From positions 156,479,322-156,543,321 of the forward strand of contig CM019065.1 of the NCBI GenBank assembly GCA_009667805.1: a stretch of 64,000 bases of DNA, given 5' to 3'. Source of the DNA: Leptobrachium leishanense (lineage: Eukaryota; Chordata; Amphibia; Anura; Megophryidae). The translations under genes and the position numbers were made by a program. This document shows positions 1 to 11,496 of the stretch, in pieces. Every line of letters begins with the position of its first letter. The stretch's first letter is position 1. Under the pieces are notes generated by a model. The model was not told the origin of the DNA and searched no databases. It saw only the letters and a program-made list of their open reading frames with translations.

Positions 1-747
1 GTCCTTCGGACCGTTGTATCTCCGTCACTGTGCGGTTGATCAAGATGTCATTGGAAAAGGCAGAGCCTAGCCTGCCAGAACACCGGTCTCAGTGAAATTT
101 GGAGGTGCGACCATGAGCAGTATCCTGCCGAGCGGCACATGTTGTTGATGCTGCTCACTTTACTTTATGGAGGCAGGGAAGGATCCCTGAACTTGGCATC
201 ACACCAAGCTACAGACCTGGTCCTTGAGTGCCCCTATGGTTAGTCTGGCACTGACAGTGGCTCAGACCCTAAGTGGCTGCTAAGCTGTGTTTGATAAGGG
301 CACAACAAGGGCCCAATACACCTGCATCCCCTGTGCGCCCTGATGGCGGTCCTGATTGTAATAGACATACAGTATATTGAAACAGTGAATGTGATTATTA
401 TTGAAAGTTATTATAATGTATATTTTCAACACAGATAAATCATCATATTAGTGAAGAACATTTTTGTTCTATCTCTAATATTTTTCATTACAAAAAAATA
501 GGTTTGATCAAGAAAATAAGCATATTTAGCTTCGTTATTTTAAGTTGTTTTAGTAGTTGTAGTGCATACCTAATAGATTTTTAACCTTATTCAGCCTTAA
601 TTATTTTGGGCAGGAGTGTGCAGCCTGTATTTTTAGGGTATGTACACATGGTGCATTAATTAGAAATTGTAGCAAACTATTTATCTTCGTGTTCTTTTCA
701 CGAATCGAATAAGAAAAATAACCCAAAAAGTGTAGATAGTAGATAGG
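1..747. other. Non-coding stretch, no gene recognised
   Basis: I see no conserved protein-coding segment, RNA gene or complete mobile element here. The first 360 bases are of balanced composition and may be an old repeat remnant, while 380-740 is AT-rich. It ends at the target-site duplication of the solo LTR that starts at 748. Confidence 0.5.
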
Positions 748-1408
748 TGTCACGGTCCACCCGGGTACCTACTAAGGTACCTATATTGCACAGCCTGATC
801 CTAACAGCCTTTGTCCTGCTATGCTTTTGTCTTGGATTCCAGTCCAGGTTTTGCCCAGGCTCAGCACCTTGACCAGGCTCATGGAGATCCAGCCTGGGTC
901 TTCCTTTTCTAGCCCTGGACTTCCAGCTGAGACCCATCCATGATTAAGCCTCCATAAAAGGCAGAGAGACCCAGCCAGCAGTGGGTCTGCATTGTACTCT
1001 CAGCGATCTCCACCTGCGCTGTATCCACGGTCTGTGGTCAAGATTCCAGGTCACTGCTCAAGTGGATACTCTCAACCGCGTAGCCCACTATCCCCTGTGT
1101 CTGGAAACCTACTTGTGGATTACAGTTGTTCGTCACCTTCTCTGACCTTTGATCAAGGTACCACTGCCAGCTGTCCAGACTTATTCTTGGTGGGCCCTGT
1201 CTGCAGTCTGGGACTGCATTGCCCACAATCCACTGACTCTCCAAGAACTCTCCCTGGACTTTATTTCAATCCCCAATGCTTTCTAGTGCCTGCTGCCAAG
1301 GCCTATTTCTGTTCAATTAAAGTTATTTCGTTGAGTGATTCCTGTCTGACCTCCCCTCTGTGTCGCAGCCTGCTGGGCTCATATCAGAACCGCACACGCC
1401 ACGTGACA
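748..1408 (+). mobile_element. Solo LTR (661 bp) with 5-bp TSD
   Basis: The segment begins TGTCACGG and ends CGTGACA, a short inverted repeat with the canonical TG...CA ends of LTRs. The five bases before it (ATAGG, 743-747) are repeated exactly after it (1409-1413), as integrase-mediated insertion produces. A TATA-like CATAAAAG lies near 951-958 and an ATTAAA-type polyadenylation signal near 1316-1322, which places transcription on the + strand. No internal retroelement sequence is attached, so it is a solo LTR left by LTR-LTR recombination. The Gypsy-versus-ERV assignment cannot be made from the LTR alone. A 142-codon frame inside it (992-1420) is not recognised as a protein. Confidence 0.85.
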
Positions 1409-1413
1409 ATAGG

Positions 1414-1870
1414 AACCTGAAATGTCAAAAGCAGGAACAATTAACTGTGCAAGCACACCCTTCAGCACTAAATAGGTGTGGTAATGTGTGTCAGATTGCA
1501 AAGCATTGTAGGAGGCCGTTGGCAGACAAGTTCATATTACCAGTTTAATGATTTTGATATTTCTAAAGACTATTAGCATGCAAAGAAAAATTTGTAGAAA
1601 AAGTAAATTTTGAGTTGAAGAAAAGTTTTATTGGGGGAGGGTGTAAAAGTCTTCTGAATGGTATGGTTGTATGACATTATCAATTTTTGCTCGGCATTCC
1701 AGCAGCCGGTGTATTAAGTCATTAGCATCTGATGATGTCACAATGCTGCTGAAGCTTGCATTCCGGTGTCTGCTTGGTTGCTGGCTATATTTATAGCTAA
1801 AGGATCACTTAGAGAATGTGTGCTGGTGTCAGTATGATAAATAACAGATAAGTAACCCCGATAATTCAAA
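1414..1870. other. Non-coding stretch
   Basis: AT-rich sequence with no supportable gene. It runs between the solo LTR and the TTAA-flanked hairpin-chain element. Confidence 0.4.
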
Positions 1871-1874
1871 TTAA

Positions 1875-2743
1875 CCTCATAAGGACAAATGACGTACAGG
1901 ATACGTCCTGAGAAAATGGTTGCGTAACGACCAAGGACGCACCCGGTACATCATGTCCTTTAAACCCCCCTCCCTCCCCATACTTACCTCTCTGGCCAGA
2001 GTCCCACAGTGGTCTGACTTTATGGAAGTCAGACCACCGATTTTATAGAACCTGGCTGCACACTGACATCATCGCCGGGCACGATGACGTCAGTTGCAAG
2101 CACCCTCCGGCACAGACTGAGTGCCTGAAAGGGCGGGGTCTTTTGAACTCCTCTCCCTCCCAATCGGCAATGAATTAAAATAGAAGAGAGCTTTCGCTGG
2201 AAAGGACACAGTCTGACCTTTCCAGCGATGCCTCTCTTTAACCCCTTACGTGCCGGTCTGCGATCCAGTGCCAAACATCACCCAGAGGTGGCTGACATCT
2301 TGGATGTCAGCCAGTCTCCGGGGCCGCCCCTCACCTACCAAAGTCATCGCGCCCATGCGCGATGATATCCATTTCGGAATTAACCATCATTTAACTATCA
2401 TCTTGGATTTCAGTGCAGCCTCCCCCTGTCCACTGACGTCATTGCGCATGTGCCATTAACCACTAGCTGCCCAGTGGTGGAGATTGGGAGGTCCACCTGA
2501 TCGGTGGCAGCTAGAGGGTCATGTTTGGTTTCATTGGAAAGGCCAGACCAAGTTTAGTGTAAAGAAATGAAAAATAAAATAAATAAAAATAAAAACGTGT
2601 TGTTGTTGTTGCTGTTTTTAAATTATTTTTGTGTCTGGGTTGTACAATAAAACAGGACTTCAAATTGCGTTTAAACATGATGAGCACAAAACGGCCAAAA
2701 TGAGCTCCGCACACAGAGGTGAAATGGCTCAGCAGTGAAAGGG
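1875..2743 (-). mobile_element. TTAA-flanked hairpin-chain element, copy A
   Basis: The left flank is TTAA (1871-1874) and the right flank is a decayed TTGA (2744-2747). The GC-rich part (about 1880-2460) is a run of separate hairpins. One example is GGCTGACATC facing GATGTCAGCC at about 2290-2312; others lie at about 2066-2098 (TGACATCATCG facing CGATGACGTCA) and 2195-2230. The AT-rich part (2560-2743) matches the ends of copies D and E. TTAA flanks are typical of piggyBac and Kolobok superfamilies. No transposase is encoded, so it is non-autonomous. The family assignment is inferred. Confidence 0.6.
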
Positions 2744-2768
2744 TTGAATAGCAAAAAACATGTAAACA

Positions 2769-4873
2769 GGGGGGCGGAGCTGACTCGCAGCGAGAGTGGT
2801 CGCACTTTGAGGAGCTCCCGAGCTACTACTCAGTTTTTTGTGCTTTTTAGCGACTTTACGATTGCTGCTGTGATCTTACCGACGAGTGAGACCCTGACCG
2901 TCTTGCTCCCTTACACAAGACACCCGCAGTGTTGACTTTTTGAGCCGTTTGGGACAGTTTCTGGAGTGCGGCCTGTTTTCGCGGCTTACATCCTGCGGCC
3001 ATCTTGTTGGAGCCTTTCCTGCGCTGCTCTCCTCTGGCCCACTCCCGCCGCCCATCTACCTGTCCACTCATGGGCAAGAGGTCGGGGAAAAGACCCCTGT
3101 TGCCGGAGGGCCCCCGTCAGCGTGACATTCGGGAGTCACTGGGTGATGGCCAGCAACGACACCGCGGAGACACTCGGAGGTACCTGACCCCGACGGGGAG
3201 CTCCTCGGACGAGGAAAGTGTATCCTTGAGGGAAGCCGCCTCAGCTAAACCCTGGAACACAGGACGAGTGGCGCTGAAGGCGGCCGGATCAGGCGGTATG
3301 AGATCCGTGGCTACACCCCAACTCCCTGAGACCCCATATGACTCTGGCAGGACCGAGATGACCCCTACGCTCCTTCCTGATTCTGCCGCTGGTGGCAGCA
3401 CCCTGCCATTCACGATGACAGACATTCGACATATGTTTGAGGAAATGATTGGAGGGATGCGCAAGGTCTGGCGTGCGGACTTTGCTGTCCTGAAGGTTGA
3501 GCTGTCGGCTATTCAGGGAAGATTGACAGCCGTGGAGGGAAGGGTAGAGAGTGTTCGGGCTACACAGGCCCTTTTCAAACCACAGGTGGAATCCTTGCAG
3601 GCCCAAGTGGCGCTTCTCTCTAGTGCGGTGGAGACGGCCGAGGCACGCCACAGGCGGAAAAATGTGCGGATCAGGGGGATCCCGGAGACGGTTCCTGGAG
3701 ACGCCTTACTAGGCTTTGCTAACAGGATTGCGTCTCAGGTCATGGGACTACCACCCGAGGTGCCTACCATCTTTCGTGCCGTTACTCGCCTGCGGAAGGC
3801 TGCCACGGCTCCGGTGGACGCCCCACGAGATGTATTAGCAGTCGCTGTGGAGGAGTCTGATAAAAGACGTCTGATGTCGTCCCCTATCGCCCGGGCTTCA
3901 ATTATTTTTGAGAACCTATCTATAACACTTTTTAATGATTTGCCACTTTTGACCCTGGTTGCTCGGAGGCGGTTTCGAGATGTGTCGTTGTTTATGAGGA
4001 ATGGCGGAGTCCGTTACAGATGGGGGGTGGCGGGATCCATCTGCATCAACTACGATAACTTGACACACTCGGTGTCTTCCCCCGAAGAGGCCTGGCGTTT
4101 GCTCCACTCGTGGGGTCTGTCACCGGCTCCAACACCTGCCAGTCCAGGCCCTCGTGGTATCTTGCCCGCAACTTCTGATCCAGGCTGAATAGGGGGGACA
4201 TAAATTTGTCCTTTTCTCCCCTCCCCCCCGATTGAGACACTCTGAGACACTATTTTTACCTTTTCTGATGACAAAAAGAGAAAAAAGAAAGAAAACAAAA
4301 CAAAAAAAAAAAAAAAAAAAAAAGTAGAGAAAAGGGAAAAGGGGTCTGTCTTACCCGCTGCCTACTGCTCGACTGTACCCTGGCCAGCTGAATTTACCAC
4401 CCGTTCGCCCTCTGCAGCCCTCTTGAAATTACCCCTTGCTGACTCGATTTCCTCGCCTGAGTGTTCCCTGCGGTGGACAGTTTTGTTTTCGGCACTGTTT
4501 TTGGCAATCTCTGTGGACTATAGCGGATTTTACTCTCAGGGGTTTTTACTGTCTGGTTCCTATGCGTTCACATACCTGCTGAGACATATTTTATTAGGCC
4601 TGTTTGGTTACTGACGTGGACTCTGTAGAAGCTGTTCCCCAGCTGAGGATATCCTTTTCTCTTGTTTGCCCATACTCTGAGACTTCTTATATCTTTTATT
4701 TTCCGATGAGACCCCCCAATTGGGGATGACTTTCTGCTGAATGTTGCCTTATACCCCCCTTCTCCCCATAATGAGTCCCTCCCTGAGGATATACCTTGAT
4801 TCCTGGCCCTCCCCCCTCCTTGATGCTTGTAGGTTCCTGTTGTTCGCCTGTTGGGGCACTGGGACTCACCATC

Positions 4874-4905
<32 letters not shown>

Positions 4906-5403
4906 GTGGGACATTAGGAGGTAGCCTGGGAGAGCCACTAGGGTGGCCACCTAGGCTCTGTACACCCTTTTGGCCCCAGGTCTCCTGGCCACGTGGCCCC
5001 TTCCATGGCCCTCGGTTCCCCTTTCGGTTGCTGGGGTGAGCCAGGAATGCCACGATATGTTTGGCAGTCCCTCACTACCCCCCCCTTTTTTTTTTTTTTT
5101 ATCCCCCCCCCTTTTTTTTTTTTTTTTTTTTACGTTGTTTTGTTGGTTTCCCTGGTGCCCGTCAGCGAACTCCATCACCCTCTATTGTTTTTGCAGGATG
5201 ACCCCCCTGACGAGTTCCTACACCCCCCCCCACTATTTTTGATTTTCTGTAGTTTCCTATGTGAACCCCCCTTATGTCTTCTGTGCTTTCTTTGTGAGTA
5301 TCTCATTTGGCCCTGTGAGGCCACCTGACTGGTCAGTCTGTGACCTTTTGTTTATTGCAAAATAAAAAATTTGAAATACAAAAAAAAAAAAAAAAAAAAA
5401 AAA
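2769..5403 (+). mobile_element. L1-type LINE with ORF1 but no ORF2 (HAL1-like)
   Basis: A near-identical ~16-bp direct repeat (2753-2768 and 5398-5413, one A/G difference, core TGTAAACA) flanks the segment, and it ends in a long A-tract (5380-5403) after AATAAA-like sequence, so the whole block looks like one target-primed insertion. It starts with a GC-rich leader, carries the ORF1 frame (3070-4188), then an A-rich stretch (4290-4323), polypyrimidine tracts and a 3' UTR. No endonuclease or reverse-transcriptase motif is visible between 4189 and 5340. This resembles mammalian half-L1 (HAL1) elements. An internal deletion of a normal L1 is the alternative. Confidence 0.7.
3070..4188 (+). CDS. 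L1-type ORF1 protein (RNA-binding chaperone)
   Basis: In L1 elements ORF1p binds the element RNA as a trimer and accompanies it to the integration site. The open frame extends upstream to 3004, but I choose the ATG at 3070 (MGKRSGKR...), which gives about 372 residues and a basic N-terminus. Going along the protein there is a Ser/Pro-rich region, then a heptad-like coiled coil (residues about 120-200, roughly AVLKVELSAIQGRL onward), then the RRM region opening with RRKNVRIRGIPE, the L1 ORF1 hallmark. A C-terminal domain follows (FRDVSLFMRNGG, YRWG). It has no internal stop, unlike most LINE frames in this window, and no ORF2 follows. Intactness suggests a fairly young insertion. Confidence 0.75.
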   Translation: MGKRSGKRPLLPEGPRQRDIRESLGDGQQRHRGDTRRYLTPTGSSSDEESVSLREAASAKPWNTGRVALKAAGSGGMRSVATPQLPETPYDSGRTEMTPTLLPDSAAGGSTLPFTMTDIRHMFEEMIGGMRKVWRADFAVLKVELSAIQGRLTAVEGRVESVRATQALFKPQVESLQAQVALLSSAVETAEARHRRKNVRIRGIPETVPGDALLGFANRIASQVMGLPPEVPTIFRAVTRLRKAATAPVDAPRDVLAVAVEESDKRRLMSSPIARASIIFENLSITLFNDLPLLTLVARRRFRDVSLFMRNGGVRYRWGVAGSICINYDNLTHSVSSPEEAWRLLHSWGLSPAPTPASPGPRGILPATSDPG

Positions 5404-5413
5404 CGTGTAAACA

Positions 5414-5774
5414 TTGGGTATTTGTACACTCAGGACAAAATTTAGAAAATATTTACCTGGGGGTCTTTTTTGGCGGTTCTAGATTTGGGGGTCAAAGTTC
5501 GAAAAAGAGTTTGTTTTTTCATCATATTTCATAATTTTTTTAATAATAAATTATATGATATGACGAAAATAAATAATGGCATCTTTAGAAAGTCCATTTA
5601 ATGGCAGGAAAAACGGTATATAATATGTATGGGTTCTGTAAACGAGTAACAGGAAAATTAGAGCTCAACACAAACAACGCAGAAATGTAAAAACAGCAGT
5701 GGGTACTTTCAGATAGACAATGGTAAAACAGCAAAGTCACTATGGGATTAAAGAGACTGGACCACTACAGACAA
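5414..5774. other. AT-rich non-coding stretch
   Basis: It follows the L1 A-tail and target-site duplication. I see nothing supportable in it. Confidence 0.4.
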
Positions 5775-6480
5775 TTAGAGCCTTGTTACATAGTTACATA
5801 GTTATATAGGCTGAAAAAAGACATGCGTCCATCGGGTTCAGCCTCTCCCACATAACCTACTGCTGTTGATCCAAAAGAAGGCAAAAAACCCAGTCTGAAA
5901 TATGCAACATACTGGGAAAAAATTCCTTCTTGACCCCAGAATGGCAGTCAGATTTCTCCTTGGATCAAGAAGCTTTTACCCACATATTAAAAATTATAAC
6001 CCTTAATATTCTGTGTCTGCAGGAAGTCATCCAGTCGTTTTTTAAAAGTCTGTACAGACTCTGACCCAACCACCTCAACAGGCAGAGAATTCCACAGCTT
6101 TATTGTTCTCACCGTAAAATAACCCTTCCTATGCTTTAAGCTAAATTTTCTTTCTTCCAGTCTAAATGGATGACCCCTTGTCCTATGTATAGTCCTGTTA
6201 ATGAATAGGTTTTCAGACAATGGTTGATAATGGCCCCGTATATATTTATATAAGGTTATCAGATCCCCTCTAAGGCGCCTTTTCTCTAAACTAAACAGGT
6301 TTAAGCTTGTTAGTCTTGCCTCATAACTTAACCCTTCCATTCCCCTTATTAATTTAGTTGCCCGTCTCTGCACTTTTTCTAGCGCTATAATATCTTTTTT
6401 TAAGACCGGTGCCCAAAATTGCACGGCATATTCAAGGTGCGGCCTGACCATTGATTTATACAGAGGTAAAATTATGTTTT
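5775..6480 (-). mobile_element. CR1-type LINE, 5'-truncated 3' end
   Basis: On the minus strand the frame 5987-6451 encodes the C-terminal end of a CR1-group ORF2. It includes VRPHLEYAVQFW, LEKVQRRATKLI, YEARLTSLNLFSLEKRRLRG and LWNSLPVEVV. This covers the thumb and C-terminal region only; the catalytic palm is absent. The 3' end (lower coordinates) has a short tandem CTATGTAA-like tail near 5786-5806, as CR1 elements have in place of poly(A). A relative with the same motifs is at 55445-61437. Confidence 0.8.
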
Positions 6481-6489
6481 CATCCCGTG

Positions 6490-7535
6490 AGTGAACTCCC
6501 CTTTTGTTCTGGTTGGTTAATTTATGCTGGCGGAATTTGGTTATGGTCTGCTTAAAATTTGACGCTCTTAGTGCTTACTTTTCTCTTGGGTACAATATAT
6601 TAGGACCCACAATCCCTATCCTCCCTCCTCTTTTTCTTCTTTGTTTTTTTCTTTTTCAGGGGCTGTGACAGCATTGGGATTGAGATTTCCATAGGAGGAC
6701 CAAACTCTGGATTGACGTTTTACCAGCCTGAATGAGCTTGCTCCTCTACCAAGCACATGGTTCCCTCTTTTAATGTTTCTGATGTTTGAATTTTAAGTTA
6801 GTATTACTACCCATGATTTGGCTAATAAACTGTGGCCAAATCATTTAACCCGCCCTTAAGTGTTTCATGGGGTCAGTGAGTTATGACTTTGGCATGTGGA
6901 TGTTTACCAGGTTATTGGTTTTATTAGACTCCTCAGTTCAGGGTTGGTGATTGCCAGTTTTGATGATGCTGAAGTCGATTTGTCATACGATAACATACTT
7001 GGTTTGTATAAATATAGAACCCTGGAATATCAGTGTTGAGTATATACAGGGATGAATGCTGTCACTATAACACCTATTCGTGACTTGTTTCACACATATG
7101 GTAAAGTCTTTCTTGAATCTTTAATCATATTATTACAGTGGCATTTTGTAGCCTTAAAACTGGGAATTTCTGTTTCTATTTGTATTTTGATTTGATTTGT
7201 GAAACATGCTGACCTCTACCAGTACAGTGTATTGTAAATGTCATGGTATATGGTGTGTGGATGCTGAGCCTCCAGTATTTACTAAATTGTGTTCTGACAT
7301 ATAACAAAGGATATCCTGGCATCCTTAGCCCTTCCCTCCGCACAGGATGTGATATGAAGTCTCACGTATACAAATATTTTGCATGGGTAATAAATGAGTA
7401 GACAGCAAACAGTTGTTGCTTTTAATAGAGATGTACACCTCCTATCACCTTTAGCTACATCTGCAGATATGGGAAATTATGGCTGCCTGTCCCATAGTGC
7501 TGAATGAGAAGACAGAGTCATATTTCCATTCACTC
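6490..7535. other. Non-coding stretch, nothing recognised
   Basis: About 1 kb of moderately AT-rich sequence without a coding frame over 60 residues, without arrays and without recognisable element ends. Confidence 0.4.
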
Positions 7536-7685
7536 CTGGACAAGGATCTCAAACTCTTTCCCCGAGATGTTTCTGAACAACACCTCCCATGAATATTTTG
7601 CTATCCGTTGGATTCAAAGAATTCTGGTAGTTGAAGGCAAACAGCATCTGGGGGCTACAGTTTTAGATCCCTGCTAGAACAATTA
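7536..7685. repeat. Old interspersed repeat, copy 1 of 3
   Basis: It contains the pattern 'CTCCCATGAATATTTTGC ... AATTCTGGTAGTTGAAG', shared in diverged form with 9826-9972 and 62381-62500. It is probably an old MITE of about 150 bp. The superfamily is unknown. Confidence 0.4.
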
Positions 7686-8409
7686 ATGAGGAGTGTCACT
7701 GTCTGCTCTAGTAGCACTCTTTAGTACAGAAAGGTCATGGATCACCTTGCATGTTGTCTTACCCAGTATCTAGGTGCAAGTGGAGGAAATGTGATCCTGT
7801 GAGCTCTTTGGAGAAGCAAGTCATGGGCTTCTTGAGATATTGAAATGTGTTTAGAAATATATATTTTCTGATCAACTAAAAGCAAAAGTATGTCAAATCA
7901 AATCAAAATAAGCTTTATTAGCAGGACCAAATACATTTTAGCATTGCCAAAGCATATGGGGTGGAGGGGGGGTAGTGGGACATATATGGGGGGAATGGAC
8001 AAGTCCATGGACATTATCAGGGGTAAGGGATAATGTGAAGGGGGATGGGGGAAAGTCCGTGTTGGGATTTATAAGTCTGGGATCTCTCATGTATGTCTAT
8101 AAGTATTATTCCGCCATCTTCTCACCCACCCCTCATACACCCCCGTTACTTCATGTTCTTTTTTTACCTTCACCAAGTGTGCCACCCCTCTCCTCTTGAG
8201 CAGGATCCTCTCTCCTACTGTTCTGTGTGTTTAACTGGTATGTATATTTGTTATTCTGCCTCTCCGATTGTACAACTCTTCAGAACTTGTAAGCGCTTTA
8301 TAAAAACTTGTAACTGTAACTATTTGAGGTACAGTACAGCTTGCATGGGAAACGATTCTCAATGCTGGTCCATTTGCCTGGCAGCTGCCTGACATGGGGA
8401 GCACATTAT
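7686..8409. other. Non-coding stretch with a LINE-tail-like piece
   Basis: Around 7885-7955 there is an 'AAGCTTTATTAGCAGGACC ... GCATTGCCAAAGC' motif that resembles a widespread vertebrate LINE 3' end. I assign it only tentatively. No gene is seen. Confidence 0.35.
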
Positions 8410-9128
8410 GGGCTACATTACATTCTTGGTGCTAACGTTAGCGCTCACCTGCGTGAGCATTAACGTTAGCCCTGGAGGCCCTAACGCGTGACACCCATAT
8501 TACAATACAGAGGCTAACGGGTTAAAAAAAACGTTAGCGTTTGGTATCTTGCGCTGTACTGTGTGAGTTTACTGTACTTTGCGCTCCCTATACTTTACAT
8601 GGGGAGCGCAAAGTGTTAATTAGCGTTAGTATTACAATATACTAACACTAATTAACGTCTGGCTGCTGTTAACCCAAACGTTAACCACAGCCTGGACTTG
8701 GTACTAACGGATTCCGCTGCTGTAGAATCCATCAGCACCAGTAGTAACCCCCCACAATATATTCAGATACTCACCTCCTATCCAGTGGCGAGGACTGCGG
8801 CTCCAACCGCCTCCTTCGTCCGCCGGGAGCAGGGAGAGACTGTGGAAAAAAGTCCCCCAGTCTCCCCCAGTAGATCACTACGCCGACCTGCTGGATCTCA
8901 CGAGGCGAGATCCGGCAGGTCATGTGACCGGCGCCGCCTGCCTCAATGGAGTTCTATGGACTCTATGGAGAGGATGCGCGCGGCTTAGCGCCCGATAACA
9001 ATGCAGGCAGCTTTTTTACCGCCTGCATTGTAATAGCGCGCTAAAACAGAGACACAAAAGAAAAACCTGCAGGCGCAGATTTTTCTCCCTAGCGTCCCCA
9101 TTTTAGCACGATGATTGTAATGTGGCCC
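8410..9128. mobile_element. Foldback MITE of the GGGC(T/C)A..ATTAC family
   Basis: The left end GGGCTACATTACATTCTT and the right end (reverse complement GGGCCACATTACAATC) form terminal inverted repeats. Inside, GCTAACGTTAGC palindromes and other inverted copies of the same motif occur. Relatives are at 13247-13420 (partial), 15436-16082 and 27905-28005 (partial). It is non-coding and non-autonomous. The superfamily is not assigned. Confidence 0.55.
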
Positions 9129-9825
9129 TTTATGGGGCAAACACCGCTCGAACCAGTAAGACTACTATGGGAAAGGTTAGATTGTGCTTGCCATGCACTG
9201 CTTAACCCCAAGACTTAAGGGCTAATTTAATAAATGCCAGTGAATGCTGAAGTTGCAAACACCGGTCGGAAATGTTGGCTTTTCAAAAAAGAATGATCCA
9301 CACAGCATTACTTGAAGCTTCAGATACTGTGAACTTATTCATAAACTGATTAATTCCTAATATGCCTTCCACTTGTTTGTTGTGTGCCTCTGTGTGTGGG
9401 TCTCATTCAGGTAAGCAAGTACCATCTCAATACATGGTGTAGAACGCCCTCTATTGTTCAGTTTATAATATGCTTAGTGATAAGTGTGGTTAAGCGTATG
9501 ACTGAAATATGTGTTGAACAGATTCATTTTGAATACTTGACCCAAATATGCGCATCTGGCAATTATATGATGTCAGCTTCCGTAAAACGTTTAAAACACA
9601 GCATCTGATTTTCCACTCTGATACAGACGCACGTATTGAAATTCAGCAGGCTCTAAATTAATGCAACTCTAAGACTTAAAACCATTCTAACACTGTATTT
9701 TATAGGTAAAATGTCTGTGCCTCAAACACATGATATGGACATATGCTTTGCTACTTAAAGCATATCTTTATTGATTAACCTATTGCCTGCTCTTATGAGA
9801 TCAATACACTCTAGATAAGGGGTGT
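9129..9825. other. Non-coding stretch
   Basis: No supportable feature. A 74-codon frame near 9384 has no recognisable similarity. Confidence 0.4.
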
Positions 9826-9972
9826 AAATCGAGAATCTCAAAGTCAGCCACCCAGATGTTGATCTACATTTCCAAGAATTCTTTGAATGAAATAACTAGC
9901 CAAAAAATCATGGAAGTTGTAATTCAGAAACATTTGGGTGGGGAGCTGGAATTTGGTATGCCTGCCTTAGAT
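9826..9972. repeat. Old interspersed repeat, copy 2 of 3
   Basis: Diverged relative of 7536-7685 and 62381-62500, sharing 'AATTCTTTGAATGAA' and 'CATGGAAGTTGTAATTC' type motifs. Confidence 0.4.
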
Positions 9973-10134
9973 TGACCACTGAAATGTTTGAGACTGATTC
10001 CAACCAAGCTTCCAAGCCATTGGCTTGAGCCCTTCTAGATAAAGGCTACAGCAGTTAGATTAACGGTTCAAACTGCTATTCCAACCAATCAGGAGTTACG
10101 GCAGCTTATAGCACATTAACAACTGCTATACATA

Positions 10135-11009
10135 CAGGGTTATTCAAAGAGATCCGAATGGCTGCCGAAAGGGAACCGAGCCGAAAGGGAACCATTCGGC
10201 TATCCAGAGAGCAGGCAATTCGCCAAATCCTGGCGAAATGCCTGCACATACGGTGCCTGTTCGAGGGCAGTGAAATCCCCATAGAGAAGCAATGCTTCGT
10301 CTATTCAGAGAACAAAAACCAGCAGTGAAAGGTTCCCCTAAATGCCCTGTTATTCAGTGGTTTAATTCGGCAGGTTTACTCAGGCGAATCCCATAGGCTT
10401 CAATGTTAAAAATATTCCCGTTTTAATTCAATATCTAATAAACCGTTCATTATAATATTCTGCAGTAAAGAGTCTCTTTATTTATAGATTTTTTAGGATA
10501 TTTTAAGCATTTTTCGGGATTGTTTTTTAAATTCCTATTTTTTTTTAAAAAAATATTTAACTTTACTTATTTTTCCTTTTTATTGTCATTCCCTGGACCT
10601 CATATGTAAATTTCAGACATTTTCGCTCAGTAGTTTCTTTGCAAACAGCGTTTCACTTTTCAAACATTCAATCAAACAGTTTTTCTAATTTATTCACTGC
10701 ATTCGTCTGCGGTGTCGGCTTTTTCCGGCGGCTGCGCTGCGTGTGATCGGCTCCTGCTTGGGTTTTTCCTGCGTTTTTTCTGCAGGTTAATCCAGATGTT
10801 TTCTGCGGGTTTCGGTGTGCGTTCGCTGGGTTTTGCTGTTAGTTTTTGGCGGGTTTGCAGCGGCTTCTCCCTGCAATTCGGGGACCCTGTGGTGCTTGCT
10901 GAATACAGCGCAGGGTCGCCGAAATGGGATCGCCAAATCGTACTGAATTAAAGAGAAGAAAAAGTCACCGAACGTGCGGTGACTTCTCGATTCTCTTTGA
11001 ATAACCCTG
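10135..11009. mobile_element. Mariner-type MITE (CAGGGTTATTC ends), complete
   Basis: It begins CAGGGTTATTCAAAGAGA and ends with the reverse complement. TA lies on both sides (10133-10134, 11010-11011), as expected for Tc1/mariner target sites. The 875-bp interior has no transposase. Close relatives are the truncated copy at 18711 and the interrupted copy at 29262-31394; a minimal hairpin version is at 42980-43142. A 79-codon frame at 10712 is not a recognised protein and lies wholly inside the element. Confidence 0.8.
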
Positions 11010-11496
11010 TATGTAATTAATAGCTTATCAGATGAAGAATGAGCTATTCCAATGCAACTTGTTCTTCCTGTCTTGAGTCAGTATACACAGGTGTTACGTG
11101 ATTTAGATTTTTTTCAGCTGGGTTAAAGCAATGTATAATAAGGATATAAATGTAACAATTATTTTTTTGTCAAATGGGCTTCTCTTGTCACTCAACATCC
11201 GGAATCTGTTTTCAATGCCCTTCATTTCAGTTTTCATCGTGATATCTGGAGGGCCAAATCAGAAAAGCTAACCTCATGCTTATAGGTGTGACTCGTTCTA
11301 CCATATCCTTTTTCTTGGATAACCCAGAGCTTGATATTGTTTCGAAGTTATCTGTGTTTCGTTATTTAATTATTGATTGGATGAATCTTCACTGTAGCGC
11401 ATATTTTGTGCTTGCGATTTTGGAATGTATATGCAAATCTGGTTTACTGTGCTGGTGTTAAATAAAACACTAATTTAAAAAATCTAATATCACATA
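11010..11496. other. Non-coding stretch
   Basis: AT-rich spacer between the mariner MITE and the Tc1 element. No gene is supported. Confidence 0.4.

Noticed and set aside
992..1420. 142-codon plus-strand frame
   Set aside because: Lies almost wholly within the solo LTR (748-1408) and has no similarity to a known protein.
3117..3651. Minus-strand frames of 115 and 120 codons opposite the L1 ORF1
   Set aside because: Shadow frames of the GC-rich ORF1 coding strand.
4851..5328. Several 60-160 codon frames across C and T tracts
   Set aside because: Their openness comes from homopolymer tracts in an L1 3' region; no domain.
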